64,000 nt of DNA, from contig LSAX01000004.1 in NCBI GenBank assembly GCA_001557505.1, forward strand, positions 2,604,001 through 2,668,000, written 5' to 3'. Shown one piece after another: positions 50,203 to 62,810 of this stretch. The position numbers were made by a program, and so were the translations under genes. The notes below the pieces were generated by a model. That model had not been told where the DNA came from. It ran no database searches and saw only the letters and a list, made by a program, of their open reading frames with translations. Origin of the DNA: Reticulascus tulasneorum. Lineage: Eukaryota > Ascomycota > Sordariomycetes > Glomerellales > Reticulascaceae. How positions within the stretch are numbered: the stretch's first letter is position 1; every line of letters starts with the position of its first letter.

Positions 50203-52204
50203 CTTGACAATATGTTGTTGGACCAATTGAGAGATCAGATATGTTATCTAGCCGGGGGTATCACAATAGAAAATCAGAGAGACTGTTTGGTATGAAGACA
50301 CGAGGGCGGAGGATGTGGAATGAAGGGAGCTGTCCGGGGAAGAGACTGGGCAGCGGACGATATAAGTGCTTTCATAGGAAGCTTCCCAAGACGAGAGAAG
50401 GGGGGCACCAAATGCGGCTGCAGATGCGATGTGCGATTCCCACGAGTCGAATTGGGTCACCCGCACGGAGAAGAGCGTCAACGAGGCCTTTTTCCAAGCT
50501 AATATTACCTGAGATCAACGTCCAATGCAGAAACAGCATCCACCATGCCGAGATGCCATTGCCCCCCTCTCTCTACCTCTGTACATCAGACTTTGCAACG
50601 CGCCAGACAAGCTTCCCCCCAGCGGCTGCAACTCGGGATGTTCTGCTGCACGAACAAGTCTCCTCGATCGCGCCATTGGGTGCTGCCCCTCCACGTAAAG
50701 GACCCAGTGCACCGGCAGATCTCGAAGCTGTTCCTTCCAGCAGATTTGACCCGTGCGACACGGGGGCGAGCGCGCATGGAATGTGGCCGTGCCTACCACT
50801 TACACAAAAGAGATTACGGCTGTAGCGGAGTACGTACTCGAGGCATTGCCCCTTTCGTAGGTGGCTGCAAGCAAACGTAATTATCGTCATACATCGCCCA
50901 TACCCGCGTACTACTGGCACACACGTCTGATCGAAGGATGCCCCAACTTCCAATCCAGTCCGGCGAGCAGAATTCCCACCTATGCAAGATACAACAGCCG
51001 CAGCGAGCTACTATTCCTAGGGCCCATCTAAATGCGGGGGAGAGCCAAGCAAGGTTCCTGGCCACGATGGGTCTCGGCCGCGAAGGTTCTGAGGTGAGGA
51101 GCTGGGTGCGGTGATTTCTCGGGCTTCGTTCGGCCTTGGTGAGGGGCTGCGAGCTGTGATGCGCGCGTCGGGCTGTGCTATTGACTTTTGCAGGTGCGGG
51201 GTCGGTGCGGCGGATACCAGCCGTGCTGCACGGATATAGGATATGGGAGATGGGGGGATATGGGGGAGGTTGTGCGATCTGATGGCATCACGGGCTTTTC
51301 ATCCCTTGAAAGGACTTGCCGGTGGACTTTGCTGATGGCCAGACGAAGATCACGAGAATCGGCGATGCATGCCGCGAGAGTCACGGGAGGCTTCCATCTC
51401 TGGGTACACCACGGCATCTTGGCCCGAACCGGGACCCCCGGGGCTAGAACAGGAAGGTCAGTTTGGGGGGAGACGACAAACGTCAGCTCCAGTTTCATGT
51501 TTCAGTATAGATGCAAGGAGAAGAGATACATATTGCGGGGTTGGGGTCTATTCTCCCGAGTTTCTCCCTTCTGGAAGATTACCAAGCCGATACTTCAAGT
51601 TTCACATGCCCCAAGGGCCCAGATCGTTTCCTCGTAGTCAAGCCTTCGCGGAGTCTTATCTCTGAGGTCAGCGATCTTTCTCGCAAGTTTCTCGTAGTTC
51701 GCTTCCGGGCAAACCGTTATGTGCTTAGGCACGCCAGAAGATGCAGCACTGAGCTGTGAGCTGTGTAACATTTTTCAGGACTGTCTCCGTTTGCTCCAAA
51801 CAGATTCGTTGGCATCAACTGCTTCCATTGGAAGTATCCATATCAGAAGCGAAAGGCCTGTAGTGAATGTCAATGCCAATTTCACAAGAATCCAAGGCCA
51901 TGAGATGAGACTGCCATTGTCCCTCCTTATCTCTCTATCTCTGCATCCTCAGCTAGCAACTGTGCTGGCACATGTTTCTATCGCTCATAATGTATGTAGT
52001 TCATGGTAGCATGGAAACTTTGGTGATTAGTCTACACAGCCACAGCGCTGAGACAACATGGCCACACTCCCGTATACGTCGAACTGCTCGGGTATCTTAG
52101 ATGTTCAGTTGCTCTCATATAGATGAAGAAGACCCAGGCACTGATCGGGTTCACAAGGCAAGATTTTGTCAACTGAGCTTGTATAGAGGATCTATATGCA
52201 GAAT
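50203..52204. other. Intergenic, no gene seen
   Basis: Two kilobases upstream of fdh1 and downstream of the monooxygenase. Frames reach at most about 190 codons, start poorly and resemble nothing. No repeat or RNA gene recognised. Confidence 0.5.
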
Positions 52205-53671
52205 CTACGCAGCATCACCGCTTCCTGGGGCTGGGGGCACCCCTTCTACTGTTGAGCTCTCGTTGTCGGACTCTTTGTGCCCATTGCGTCCCGGATAGAC
52301 AAACCCAAGCTCCTCAAGCGTTTTGGCGGTTCCGCCGAGCTTCTCGAATCGAATCTTCGCATCCGCAAAGATGCTCCGTTCCCACAACCGCTCATCACCC
52401 CAGTATGGAGGCTCTTTGCCACAGGGAGACGCTTTCATGGCCCAGTCGTGTAGCTCATTGATATATTGTCCATCGCCGCCCTTTCCGCATACATGAAGGA
52501 CTTCCCCTTGTCGCTGATGTAACTCCCGGGTCCACTCTTCCATTTCATCTGATGGAGGCAATGTTAAGGCATTTGACCAGACGGCGGCAAAAACAGCAGC
52601 CTGTGCCTCCGAAAGAGGGAAAGGAACTGCCATCATCAGAAGGCCTGGAAAGACGAGGGTAGGATGCTGGATGTGAAAGATGTGTTTGTACAGGCCGTGG
52701 ACGCCTTTGCCGGTGTTTAGCAACTCCGAGGCGAGTGATGGGAGGAATGAATAGCTGAAGAGAAATCCAGTGCAAAATACCACTGCGTCGACCTTCTCTT
52801 CAGTGGTACCATCGCTGAATCGAACGGCTCTCTCGCCTACCAGGAACTCCTTAATCTCGGGGACTTCCACAGCTCCAACATGAGCCAACTTATTTGGCGG
52901 CGTTGGATGCCGAACGGAGAGGAGGACGGGCCCGCTGCACACGGTATTGATCTGCCGGGCAATATCAAGCCCAGATGGCCCGTTTCCCACCACGATGACT
53001 TTCAGGTTTGTATAAGACTCCACAGTCCGGTAATGCTTGGAATGGGTGATAACTTCTGGATGAGCCTCGTGGAAGGCCAGTATACCCTTGACGTCTGGAA
53101 TAAAGGGGATGGAATAGTGCCCATTCGCCACGACCACAGCATCGAACGTCTCTTTGATAGACTCATCACCGATAGTAGACTTTACTTCGAGATCCCACCT
53201 ATCTCTCCCGTTTTCTTGTCTCAAGCCAACTGTTTCAACTTGGAAACAGAACCGGATCAGGTGCCTGACGTCTTCCGCGTATTTCACGACGTAGTCTTGG
53301 ATAGTCTCTCTGGAAGGAAATACCCAAGCATCTTGAGGGAACAAGAAGTCATTGTAGTTCATCAATGAGCCCGGGATGTTCGCATGCAGCTTCTCATACA
53401 TCGGGGAGGGGAACACAGGAGGTTGACCTTCTCGTTGCCGCAAGGGGGGGTCAGGAGAACAGAACGGATTGGTCTGAGGCACCCGGAGTATGGGTGTCGG
53501 CTCTCGACTGTAGTACCATATCCCACCAACTTGGTCTTGCTGCTCAAAGATGACGATGGACTCGTATGAGCCTTGGGCAACGAGGTATTTTGCCGCAGCG
53601 AGCCCACATGGTCCAGCCCCAATAATAGCAACCTTTTTGACATCAAATGATGATGGCGTGCTAGAGCTCAT
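52205..53671 (-). CDS. Flavin-containing monooxygenase (dimethylaniline-monooxygenase-like)
   Basis: Intronless, 488 residues. ATG at 53671 (MSSSTPSSFDVKKVAIIG) is preferred; eight further upstream codons lack an ATG. The FAD-binding motif GAGPCG is at 18-23, followed by the acidic FEQQDQVGGIW segment. The NADPH-binding motif GNGPSG is at 229-234. Just before it, residues ~193-214 (DVKGILAFHEAHPEVITHSKHYR) sit where the FMO signature FxGxxxH lies, in a variant form. AVVFCTGF is the second conserved linker. The family uses FAD, NADPH and oxygen to oxidise soft nucleophiles (N or S atoms); the substrate here is unknown. It stands alone, without biosynthetic neighbours, so a secondary-metabolite role is unsupported. 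Confidence 0.88.
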   Translation of the reverse strand: MSSSTPSSFDVKKVAIIGAGPCGLAAAKYLVAQGSYESIVIFEQQDQVGGIWYYSREPTPILRVPQTNPFCSPDPPLRQREGQPPVFPSPMYEKLHANIPGSLMNYNDFLFPQDAWVFPSRETIQDYVVKYAEDVRHLIRFCFQVETVGLRQENGRDRWDLEVKSTIGDESIKETFDAVVVANGHYSIPFIPDVKGILAFHEAHPEVITHSKHYRTVESYTNLKVIVVGNGPSGLDIARQINTVCSGPVLLSVRHPTPPNKLAHVGAVEVPEIKEFLVGERAVRFSDGTTEEKVDAVVFCTGFLFSYSFLPSLASELLNTGKGVHGLYKHIFHIQHPTLVFPGLLMMAVPFPLSEAQAAVFAAVWSNALTLPPSDEMEEWTRELHQRQGEVLHVCGKGGDGQYINELHDWAMKASPCGKEPPYWGDERLWERSIFADAKIRFEKLGGTAKTLEELGFVYPGRNGHKESDNESSTVEGVPPAPGSGDAA

Positions 53672-54297
53672 TTTGGACAAATAAATACCCCCCAAAAAAG
53701 AAACCCGAGCTCTATGGTACGTACGGTTACTTCGCCGTCACTGAGTCTGACGTGATGTTTGCTGAGTATTCTAGACCTGAGCAATCCACCTAATAGTCTC
53801 AAAATTTATGCCACAGCGCCGATCTCGGAAACAATATACGTTCATAGACAGTTTGTAACTAACAGCCAAGTTATTCAAAATCCCAGAAACATATTGATGG
53901 AGCGCCTGCATCGGGCAGGTAAGGGGTCGCAAGACAATCACATGATGGTTTGAACCTCACAATTTGTAGGTACGTTCGCGCACACAGCAGTTGGAAGTTC
54001 CCGCTATCGATAAAGACTACCAAATTCTGCCGCTGCAAGGGAGATCTCACCGCCCTCCGCTTTAGAATGCCTGGTACGCGCCTACCTTCTCTATTTGTCT
54101 TCATAGGTTAATTAAAGCTTCCATCGTTCCACATACGGGCAACTTCATCCACCGATCATACACTCGAGACAGTCTCCATCCACCGGCACAGCAGTTTCGA
54201 AAATTCGGATTCGTGCAGATGTTTGACCGTTCGGAATCTGCTTTCCAGCGACAGCAGGGGATCTCTCACGCCCTCGGCGCGAGCAGTTGAAGACGCG
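53672..54297. promoter_or_regulatory. Divergent promoter, monooxygenase / telomere-type OB protein
   Basis: About 625 bp between divergent start codons. The frame of the plus-strand gene stays open upstream to 54223 without an ATG. No specific site seen. Confidence 0.5.
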
Positions 54298-57200
54298 ATG
54301 TCTGGCACAGCTCCCCAGCTTGAAGATGGAGTGGGGACGCCAATCGCGGAGCTCAGCCCAGAAGTTACAAACCCCCAGTCGCGTATTGTTCGTGGTGTTG
54401 TGACAATCACATGGCCTTACAGTTCCATCAATAAGTCGATTGCATTTATACTTGCAGAGTCCGACTTTCGACTACGTCGAGCGAAGGGCCAGGTTCGCGT
54501 TGAGTTCGGTGGCTCCAGTGCCAGTGCGATTGCAGACCTTGGGCTTGGGGGTGGTGACGAAGTGACATTGAGTCTAGAAGGCGTCGAATGGGCCAAGGAT
54601 GAATCCAGGACCGGCGTCCCGGGAACCATTCTTGAGTGGCAGCTCAAATATGGGGAGAGACTGCTGCTTCAGGCATGTTGCCAACTTGTGATACCATAGA
54701 TTAGTTCCTTCACTTGCTAACATGCTAGAAGGCTAAAGTTGGCGACACCCAGGATGTGAGGCTCATCGATATCGACCACCCCGTGACCTCTACCCCCGAG
54801 CGAGAACCAGAGCAGACGACAGAATCTCTACTTGTCGAACTGCTGAACACAACACCACCGCGACGTGAAATTTCTCCAGAATCAAGTATCCCAGCCAAAC
54901 GGCCCGCGGCGAGTAATCTCGGGCCAGACGAATATGCTTCACCAGCGTTTATTAAGAGAGCGCGAGTTTCCTATGGATCTCTGTTTGAAGGCAGTATAGA
55001 CATCTTCGATGAGGATGGAGGTGTTAAGGCTCGTGGTAGAAAGCGCACGAGATTCGGTCGTGACAGCGGCGCTTGGAGATTATCAAGTCAATCGCGTAGC
55101 CCTGAGCCTGAGCTATTGCAGGACCAGGAAGACGAAGATCATACTATGGTCGATGAGCAGACAGCAACGAGCCCACTTCGACCTCAGATGATGGATGAAG
55201 GATGTCAAACAGTCGAGTTGGATCTCGGCTTGTCTCAAGACGTCCAAGTTGGCGCAGAACCAAGGGATGACCGGCAGCAGCAATTCGCACAGACGCCGAC
55301 GAAGGCGTCGGCCATAATTGATATTGGCATACAACCGGATCGCCCCAATATCACCTTCACACAACTCGGGAGATCAGTACCAGAGATGAATGGGCATCAT
55401 GCAGGCTTGCCAACTGCTCCGGAATACACGGCCACTCGGTTTCAGTATTCTCAGCCACCCCTGCAGGAACATTACTTTGATGAAATCCAAGAACCACCAC
55501 ATCATCACGAAGAAGTTGCAGAAGAATACGAATCTCGAAGCCCCTTTCTCGATCCGGCAGCTGCATACCAGGATGCAGGAATTGTCCATGATCTACCAGC
55601 TCACGATGACTATCCTACGTCTTTTCTGGACCCACCAGATTTTGCATCACAAGCCCCTTTGGGTTCCCAAGCGCTAGCAGACCAGACTGTCGGCTTTAGT
55701 GGAGATGTGCAGCAACATGATGATCACTATGGCTATGGACTTCCTCGTCATGCTGCTCTTGCCGGCGATATTGTTGACTCAGAGCACCTCCCGTGGGGGT
55801 TTACTCGCGCACCAGTAGAATACCCACCATTACCCAGCGAATCTCAGACCGGCGTTACTGTAAGAGTGTCATCAAGCTCTCCCCTTGGCGCGTTACTAAG
55901 AGATCGTTCTATCCATGGCGCAACGGGTGCTGGTAACGATTCTGACGAGGACGCCGAAGTACTCGAGCCAGACATACAAGACTCCTTGTCAGAGCGACAA
56001 AGCGGCGACAGAGTGGAGGAGGACGACATTCCGGAGGATCACGGCACTCCTGGGGAAGCGCTTAATTTTGAACGCCTGGAGCCAGTCCGAGCCGAAGACG
56101 AAATATCTGAGGAAGACGAGGACAGCGACGAAGAGGCGGAACACGATGAAGATGATGCTGGCGGTGATTATGACATTGCAACCTACCCCAATCTTAGCAA
56201 CATCCAAGATGACGACGATGGAACTGATGTGGAATCTGACTATGATCAAGTCCAAAGAGAGGGCGAGATTTTTGATCCTGACGTGCGCGGAGACGAAGAA
56301 GATGAGCTCGAAGAGGAGTACGGGAACTCTGATCAATACGATGAGTATGACGAAGACTCTGAGCTTGATGAAGAAGATGAAGAAGAAGAAGACACCCGCC
56401 CTCGCTTGTCGGTGCAGAAAGGACCAATAGAGGTTATCAGCCTGCTCTCGGACTCGGAGGACGAAGATAGTGAACCCCCACCACCGCCACGTCAACCACC
56501 ATTCCAGCAAGTAAAGCGGCAAGCAGACCAGTATGATGGATCAGCAGACGAGATGGATAATAGCGAAATGGAAGTTGATGACGATGATAGCGGCCAAGAC
56601 CATGCCTTGTCGAACTCTCCCGGATTTCAGGACGCGCAAGTACCACAGATGAAGGACAGTAGTCCTCCAGTGGTACCTACTTCTATAGACCAAGACCTTG
56701 CCAACAGCACCCCGACAAAGCAAGGCTCTGAGCCACAACTTGCCATACAAGTTACGGAACCTCCCGCCGATAGCAATTCCGATTCTCAAGAAAGAGACGT
56801 TGAAATCATGAGCCCAATTCGGCCACTCCGAACCCGGGAACTCCTTGAGGAAACGAAGACCCAGTCAATCTCAAGAGGAGGCTCAGAAGCACTTGAAGCG
56901 GAGCTACGGGAGGAATTGGAGCAGCAGCTGCGCGATGATGTCGGAGAAGAGAAACAGCAGGAGACCAACACGGTCGTTACTGAGACAGTTTCTACTGTGC
57001 TCGTTACCGAGGATGCCGAAGACAGTTGGGCTATCCAGGAGGACGATGTTGTTATAAGCCGGGCCGTCCATTCACCATCAAATCGCGGCGAAGAAGCATC
57101 TGGAGAGGCAGATGACCAGGCTATGGGGACACCAGACAAACCAAGCGATTCGCTAGTTGCCGAAGAACAACAAGTGGAAGAGCATAGCTCTCCTGCTATA

Positions 57201-58691
57201 GAAAATGCCACTGATGCCAAGAGCGATAGCCCAATGCTACAAGCTCCGGACTTAGTAGAGGTGGTCATTGAGTCTGAAACTCTCTTGACTACATTAGTTA
57301 CAGAGACTGAAGACTCCGACCGGCAAATGATTCCAGCTGAGGAAGTTATGGACATAGATGTCAGGCCAACCGATGCGAAGCAGATCGAGCCAACTTCCCC
57401 TCCCCTGACTCAACAACTGCAATCTCAGTCGTTTGAGGAGATCAAACAGGTTGAGGTTACCCATATCCATGAGGAAGATGTCAACATGGAAGACGATGTG
57501 GATCAGCTACCCACCCCAGGCGATACCCAACAAGTTGAACTGGCAGCCCCCGATGCACAAGTCACCGAAGATGAAAGTGCACAAGCTGTCATGCCTGAGT
57601 TCGTGAGCGGGAGTCTGCCTGAGACTGTAGATACAGCTGCAACCATATCCAGCACCCCCCTCGATGCGATTGCCGGATCTGCAGAGCCGGATATGCCGGC
57701 TTGGACAGAAACGGAACACATTCAAGATGTAGCATCGACGGAAGAAACGCCGGATGTACTGCTGGATGCTGAAATGTCGCCATCGCAGCCCAAGGACGTA
57801 TCGCCTGGGCCGTCGGAAGCGCAATCGTCCTTCATTGTCGACGAAAGCACTGAAGATGTCCTCAACGCGAAATCAGCAGCGAAGAAAGGCCGAGGCCACC
57901 GCAGAACGAGGTCGGACCTAAAAGACCAGGACCCTAGCATCCAACTAGCACGAGCCTCACTCGCCTCCCGACGTTCAACCCGTCTATCGGATCGGACTAC
58001 GCCTGAGGCAGTTCGGGTGACCCGCGCTAGCTCGCACAGCTTACTCAAAAGCGACACGCCGGAGCCGGAGGAGGACACGAGCGTTTTCCTAGCAAAGGCG
58101 GCACTCATGTCGCCGTCCAGAGTTGTGGACGATGAAAAGCATCCACCCAGTCCGTTCAAAGTGCAGCTGGGCAAGTCGCTCCGAGGCGATATCCCCGACT
58201 GCATATCGCTGAAAGTGCTCCGAAATCACCCGGGCAAGACGGTTGATGTGATGGCTATTGCGACGACGCAGCCTCCGGAACCCAAGCGCGCTAAAGGGGG
58301 ACCGCGGGGTATCATGCTGGCATTCAACATCACAGATCACTCTATCGCCCCAACACAAGTTGTGGCGGTGCACATTTTCCGACCACACAAGACAGCGCTA
58401 CCTGTTGTTCATCCTGGTGATGCCATTCTGCTCCGCGGTTTCGCGGTAGTTGCCATGAAGGGCCGGGGTTTTGGCTTGCGGGCGGGTGACGCATCCAGCT
58501 GGGCGGTGTTTGAGAGTAAAAGAGAGGACGACTTGCCTCAGATCCGAGGCCCACCGGTCGAACTCTCGGAAGGCGAGATGGCTTATGCGGCTCTGCTCAA
58601 GAAGTGGTATATTGGATTAGATGAGAAGTCGGTGGCCAAACTAGACAAAGCGAACCAGAAGGCACTGGACGCGGGTGAGGAAGTGAAATGA
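54298..58691 (+). CDS. Large acidic protein with C-terminal Pot1/Cdc13-type telomeric ssDNA-binding OB fold
   Basis: Exons are 54298-54672 and 54729-58691 (1445 residues). The intron has a GC donor (CAG|GCATGT), a GCTAAC branch and a TAG acceptor; a GT donor at 54688 would leave only 41 nt. Residues ~20-125 form a compact domain (RIVRGVVTITWPYSSINKSIAF...) that could be an OB fold. Residues ~130-1260 are disordered and very acidic, with long Asp/Glu runs at ~590-690 and a SUMO-interaction motif VISLL followed by SDSEDED (~694-705). From ~1268 to the end (FKVQLGKSLRGDIPDCISLKVLRNHPGKTVDVM, IMLAFNITD, VHIFRPHKTALPVVHPGDAILLRGF) matches what I know as the fungal Telo_bind (Pot1/Cdc13) domain. 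A telomere-end or ssDNA role is inferred from that domain. Confidence 0.82.
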
Positions 58692-61612
58692 CGGAAGCAA
58701 CCTGTAAACAGGCTGCATAGGTCGGATGATGAATTAAACGATATCTTCGTCATGCCAAGTAGCATGCCTACAAGTGAAAACAACGAACGCATTGAGCATA
58801 GCTATCGTGGAGTCCCCGTGGAGAGAACACGCTTGTCAAATTGTGGACTACATACCCCGGACACGAGGTCTGGATTGGCGGTGGGCCGGCTAACCTCGGC
58901 GGGGTCTCCCAGTATAACCTGGGGCGGCCAGTTACGCAGACGTTGACTGTGTACTTGATTTCAGAGGCACAGGGGATGCCAATGCACCACCTGTTGACGT
59001 GCTTGCAGGTACGGATAGCACACCAAGTAGAATCGGCCTAGCTCCTGAGGAGAGGAGCGGAACTCACAATCTGTTGCTCATGATTATGAGCTAGTCTCAC
59101 GGTCCAGGCCTCATGTCATGCTAAAAAAACTATGGGGCGGGAGCATTGCCATGCACTACGTGGTATCACTTTCTCGATTATTCAGCTCCACCGGTGATTG
59201 GCTTTATTGTTGAACATCTCAGCATGTTTTGTCTTTGACACGTCCGATTCGAGGTTGACGCTGGACATGATTACGTTGCATGAGCAAAGGACGAGGTTTG
59301 GCATACATCATACCAAGGCGCACGCACGGAATAAATAGGTATCTAAGGCTCGGGGGAAGGGACGGGGATACCTAGGTTTTGGTGGTGTACACTGCACCCT
59401 CCCCCAGGACAGTTTTGTCAGATCAGGAAATACATTTATCATACTACCAATGAGACGGCTTCCCGAGACCAAGATGCGGCAGGTTCGTGCATGTCGCGTG
59501 GGAAGGCACGCAGATCCCTCTTCTTTTTCATTTTGGCTCGTCCACAAGTCGAGTTTGCGAAGTAGCTTTATTGTCGGGGCGCAGATTTCTGCTCCGATGC
59601 TCGCTGGAGCTCTTGGGGTGCGCATATGAACGGGGCATTTTGAGGCCATCCATAATCCAGGCTGGGGTATCAGGGGCACATACATCTTTGTTAGTTGGTT
59701 GTGCAGGAAGAATACCTGTCCCGCCGCCTTATTGCTTTCCTGCCTGGGCATGGGAATAAGAGAGTCGATGTCGAAATGTGGCCAACACAAGGGCTTTTTA
59801 AAGAGGTGACGGGGGAAGGATAAAGATGGATCCACTCCATCTCCGAATCTCGCCGAAGCCTGGACAGACGGTGGAGGGGACGCCGATTGATGATTGGCGA
59901 CGCTGGGCGAATGGAGATGGACACGATGGGAAGAAGCATCGTAATTGGAAGGTTGCAGACTCGGTCGGAAGGGCTTGGTTTGATGCTTCAAAAACGACTG
60001 CATAATACCTTAGGTACGGACGTACAGTACCTCATCATCCGTTAACTGGTAGGTACCAACCAACCTTGTCTGGCAGAGGGAGGCAACACTGCGATGCTTG
60101 TGTAAGTGCGCGTGCCGTTCGGACCAAAGGTTGGATAAGCAGGGGCAAATTCGCCATCTGTTCCAATTAACTCGATAGAATCTCTCCCACTGCAGTCGTT
60201 CAACATGATCCAATGGCGAATACGTACTTGCACAATGATCCAGCCGGCCGACGCCGCCAAGGTAAGGCCATCCAACAAGGCATGAATGACATTACAAAAC
60301 ACCAGCGATGGGCACGGCGGCGCTGACTCGATTCCCTGTCGGTGTGCGGTGGGTGGCGCACCAGAAACACTAATTACTGGCTGCACCAACCACCTGACCT
60401 CCGGGACGAAGCTACGAGTTCACAGCGGCTAGCGTCTTGGTTCTCCAGCGATCATGGAGCTATCGAGTCCCAGATCCTGGGCTGACTCGGCGCACCATGA
60501 CTCGTTGTAGCCCAGCCCGCAGGATGAAGCATGAGCTGACCATGGGCTGGGCCACGAGGTGATTGGCTGCTCCACATGGGGGAGTGCTAGTGACGAACAG
60601 ACAGCATGGTCAATGGCAGTTTTGTGGAGGGGACGAGCGGACTGGGCGAGATTGGATTTGACGAAAAGATGGGAGGGGGGGTATAAGTTAGGTACAGCAA
60701 GGTACAGATTAGGGGCCAATGGAGAGATATGGATATAGTCGGGATATAAGTAAGGCAGTTCAGTCACGAGGTCAGCCCATTGATCCCATTGATCCATTGT
60801 ACCATTGTCACGGCGGAGACGGAGAAGAAACCCCAAGAGCTGAGTAACTCGAGGTGGGATTTCGTATGAGGATGTCAGCATTGCTTTGCTTACATCAGTA
60901 AATACCGTGGCGTGTAAGAAAAATAGAAGCATCATGGAATATGTAGCCAACAGAGTTTCTCGGCGGGCAGATATGGAGTCCGGCATCGGCTGGGAGAGGG
61001 GCGTGCCAATGTCGAGAATTAGCCTCAGATAATGCAGAGGACAGACTGTACTGTATGCGTGTAAGTGTGTACGTACTGATGAGAAGGATATCCAAAACCA
61101 ACCTCGAACAGACTTTTGCATTTTACTACTCCGCGCCTTGCCCTCTAAAGTATGCACTAGCGTCCCTCACCAGCCAAGTACACGACAGCAATAGCACGAG
61201 CAATGGACTGACTGCCCCGCATGTTCTAACCTCTCTAGCTTTGGCAGCTTTAGAGCAAGAAGCAGGGTTTCCTGGGGTTTTGTCTTCTGTGGTGGCATGT
61301 GAACGGAAAGCGGGGGGGGGGGGTGGCCTATGATTAATTCGGGACATCACGCTTGTGGCCACTAAAGGGATAAGTCCCACCACATCCATCCCCACAGTTG
61401 TGCAGTCCGTGTAGACATTAAACGTGGTAAACACGTAAGTATACTTGGGATAAATGATTGTAAAACTTTATTTATTCAATGACTTGTGGAAGCGTCGTTG
61501 GGATCTCCAGGAGGTATTTCATTATAAGCAGTTGCCTCTAAAACAACCCGGAGTTGCAAGCTGTACGGTTTGTGGGGTGGGTATTGGGACTTGGAACAAA
61601 CACAGGCGCGCG

Positions 61613-61630
61613 CACACACACACACACACA
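61613..61630. repeat. (CA)n microsatellite
   Basis: Nine CA dinucleotides in a row, preceded by GCGCGCG. Confidence 0.9.
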
Positions 61631-61870
61631 TACAAAAAGGGACGTCAATGAATTTGCCGCTGGAGACTGGGGGTCGGGAGCGGAAGAAACCGCCAGTAGC
61701 CATGTCATGTCTTATGCAGATTGATGCCGAAGTGTGCTGCAGATGCGCCGGCGGAACAAGATAGATTCGTAACGTACTTCATGTCTTTGTCATTTGCGGC
61801 AAAGGTGGCCAGGGCCCGTCGACATGTCCGTATTTCCCGAATGCTGCTCCGCGGGCTGCGGCTGTTGCTC

Positions 61871-61924
61871 GCGTGAGAAGAGAAGCGTGAGAAGAGAAGC
61901 GTGAGAAGAGAAGCGTGAGAAGAT
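61871..61924. repeat. 14-bp tandem repeat, about 3.8 copies
   Basis: The unit GCGTGAGAAGAGAA starts at 61871, 61885, 61899 and 61913. The first three copies are identical; the last is cut off after 11 matching bases. Intergenic minisatellite. Confidence 0.92.
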
Positions 61925-62681
61925 GGAGATTGGACATGGTCATGGATATGGAGACTGGGGAGTGGCAGACGCTGAGGTTGTAGTTGCTCCGTCGGAAGAT
62001 CTCTTGCTACCTACCTACCTACCTAGGTACTTGCCGAGGGTGCGTGATCTAACGCAGTCTGGGGTCTGCTTTGCGGTAATAAGGGGGAAAGCGAGCGAGT
62101 GAAAAGAATAGAAAAAGGTACATCGAGATCATTGACGGGCCTTGTCGTGAAAGTACATCTGGTACATTGGCAAAAGTAGGTAAGGTGGTTTATTAGTCCC
62201 GATTTCATCAAACATAAACGTCGCCCTAAGCCGAAACCAAGACGACCCTCGTCTCGTCTCCATTCGCGCGCCCTCCACTTTGTGACCCTCCCTCCCCATC
62301 TTTTTCCCTCCCTGATCCCATGCCTCCCCGTACATAGATAGTTACGTAGGTACCGTTTCCGTTAGTTGGGCAATTCGCCGTTCGTGGGAATGCCGGACGA
62401 GAAAATATAATACTATGCCAATGCCCTCTCGCCCATCCGTCCCACCCCATGTGTGTTTATTTTTTTTTGCCCTTTCCCCAAAAACCCCACACATCCCCCC
62501 CCCCATTCCTTAGTTGTGGCTCCCCATATACGCAATTGCACCGAGGCAAGCTTTCGACCGCAACAAGGTGGTCACTACGCAAGACACTCACATTCCTGCA
62601 AAGGAAAACCAGGACGCGCGCAATACTTCCTCTCTCTCTCTCTCCTCTCTCCATCTCTGACGAAGAATTTGAAAACATCCA

Positions 62682-62810
62682 ATGCTCATCTCACGGCGTT
62701 TTGCCCCGTCTCTGCCACCTCGTTCGCATTCGTCCTTTGCTGCTGAGTGTTGTCATACCCCAGTAGCCGGAACCCCGTGGTCCTCGACGCTCAAACTTAC
62801 ACTTACATGA
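62682..62810 (+). promoter_or_regulatory. Upstream ORF (42 codons) before the Zn2Cys6 gene
   Basis: ATG at 62682, stop TGA at 62808-62810. It would lie in the mRNA leader if transcription starts upstream of 62680. Its stop overlaps the ATG of the next upstream ORF as ATGA. Whether it is transcribed is unknown. Confidence 0.4.

Noticed and set aside
52205..53671. Monooxygenase as part of a secondary-metabolite cluster
   Set aside because: No polyketide synthase, peptide synthetase, terpene cyclase, transporter or pathway regulator lies beside it.
59308..60003. Minus-strand ATG frame of 231 codons
   Set aside because: Low-complexity, Pro/Ser/His/Arg-rich translation without recognisable domain; sits in a gene-poor region beside simple repeats. 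A lineage-specific gene cannot be excluded without expression data.
60429..61157. Minus-strand frame of 242 codons
   Set aside because: Begins at a GTG, not ATG, and its translation is unlike any protein.
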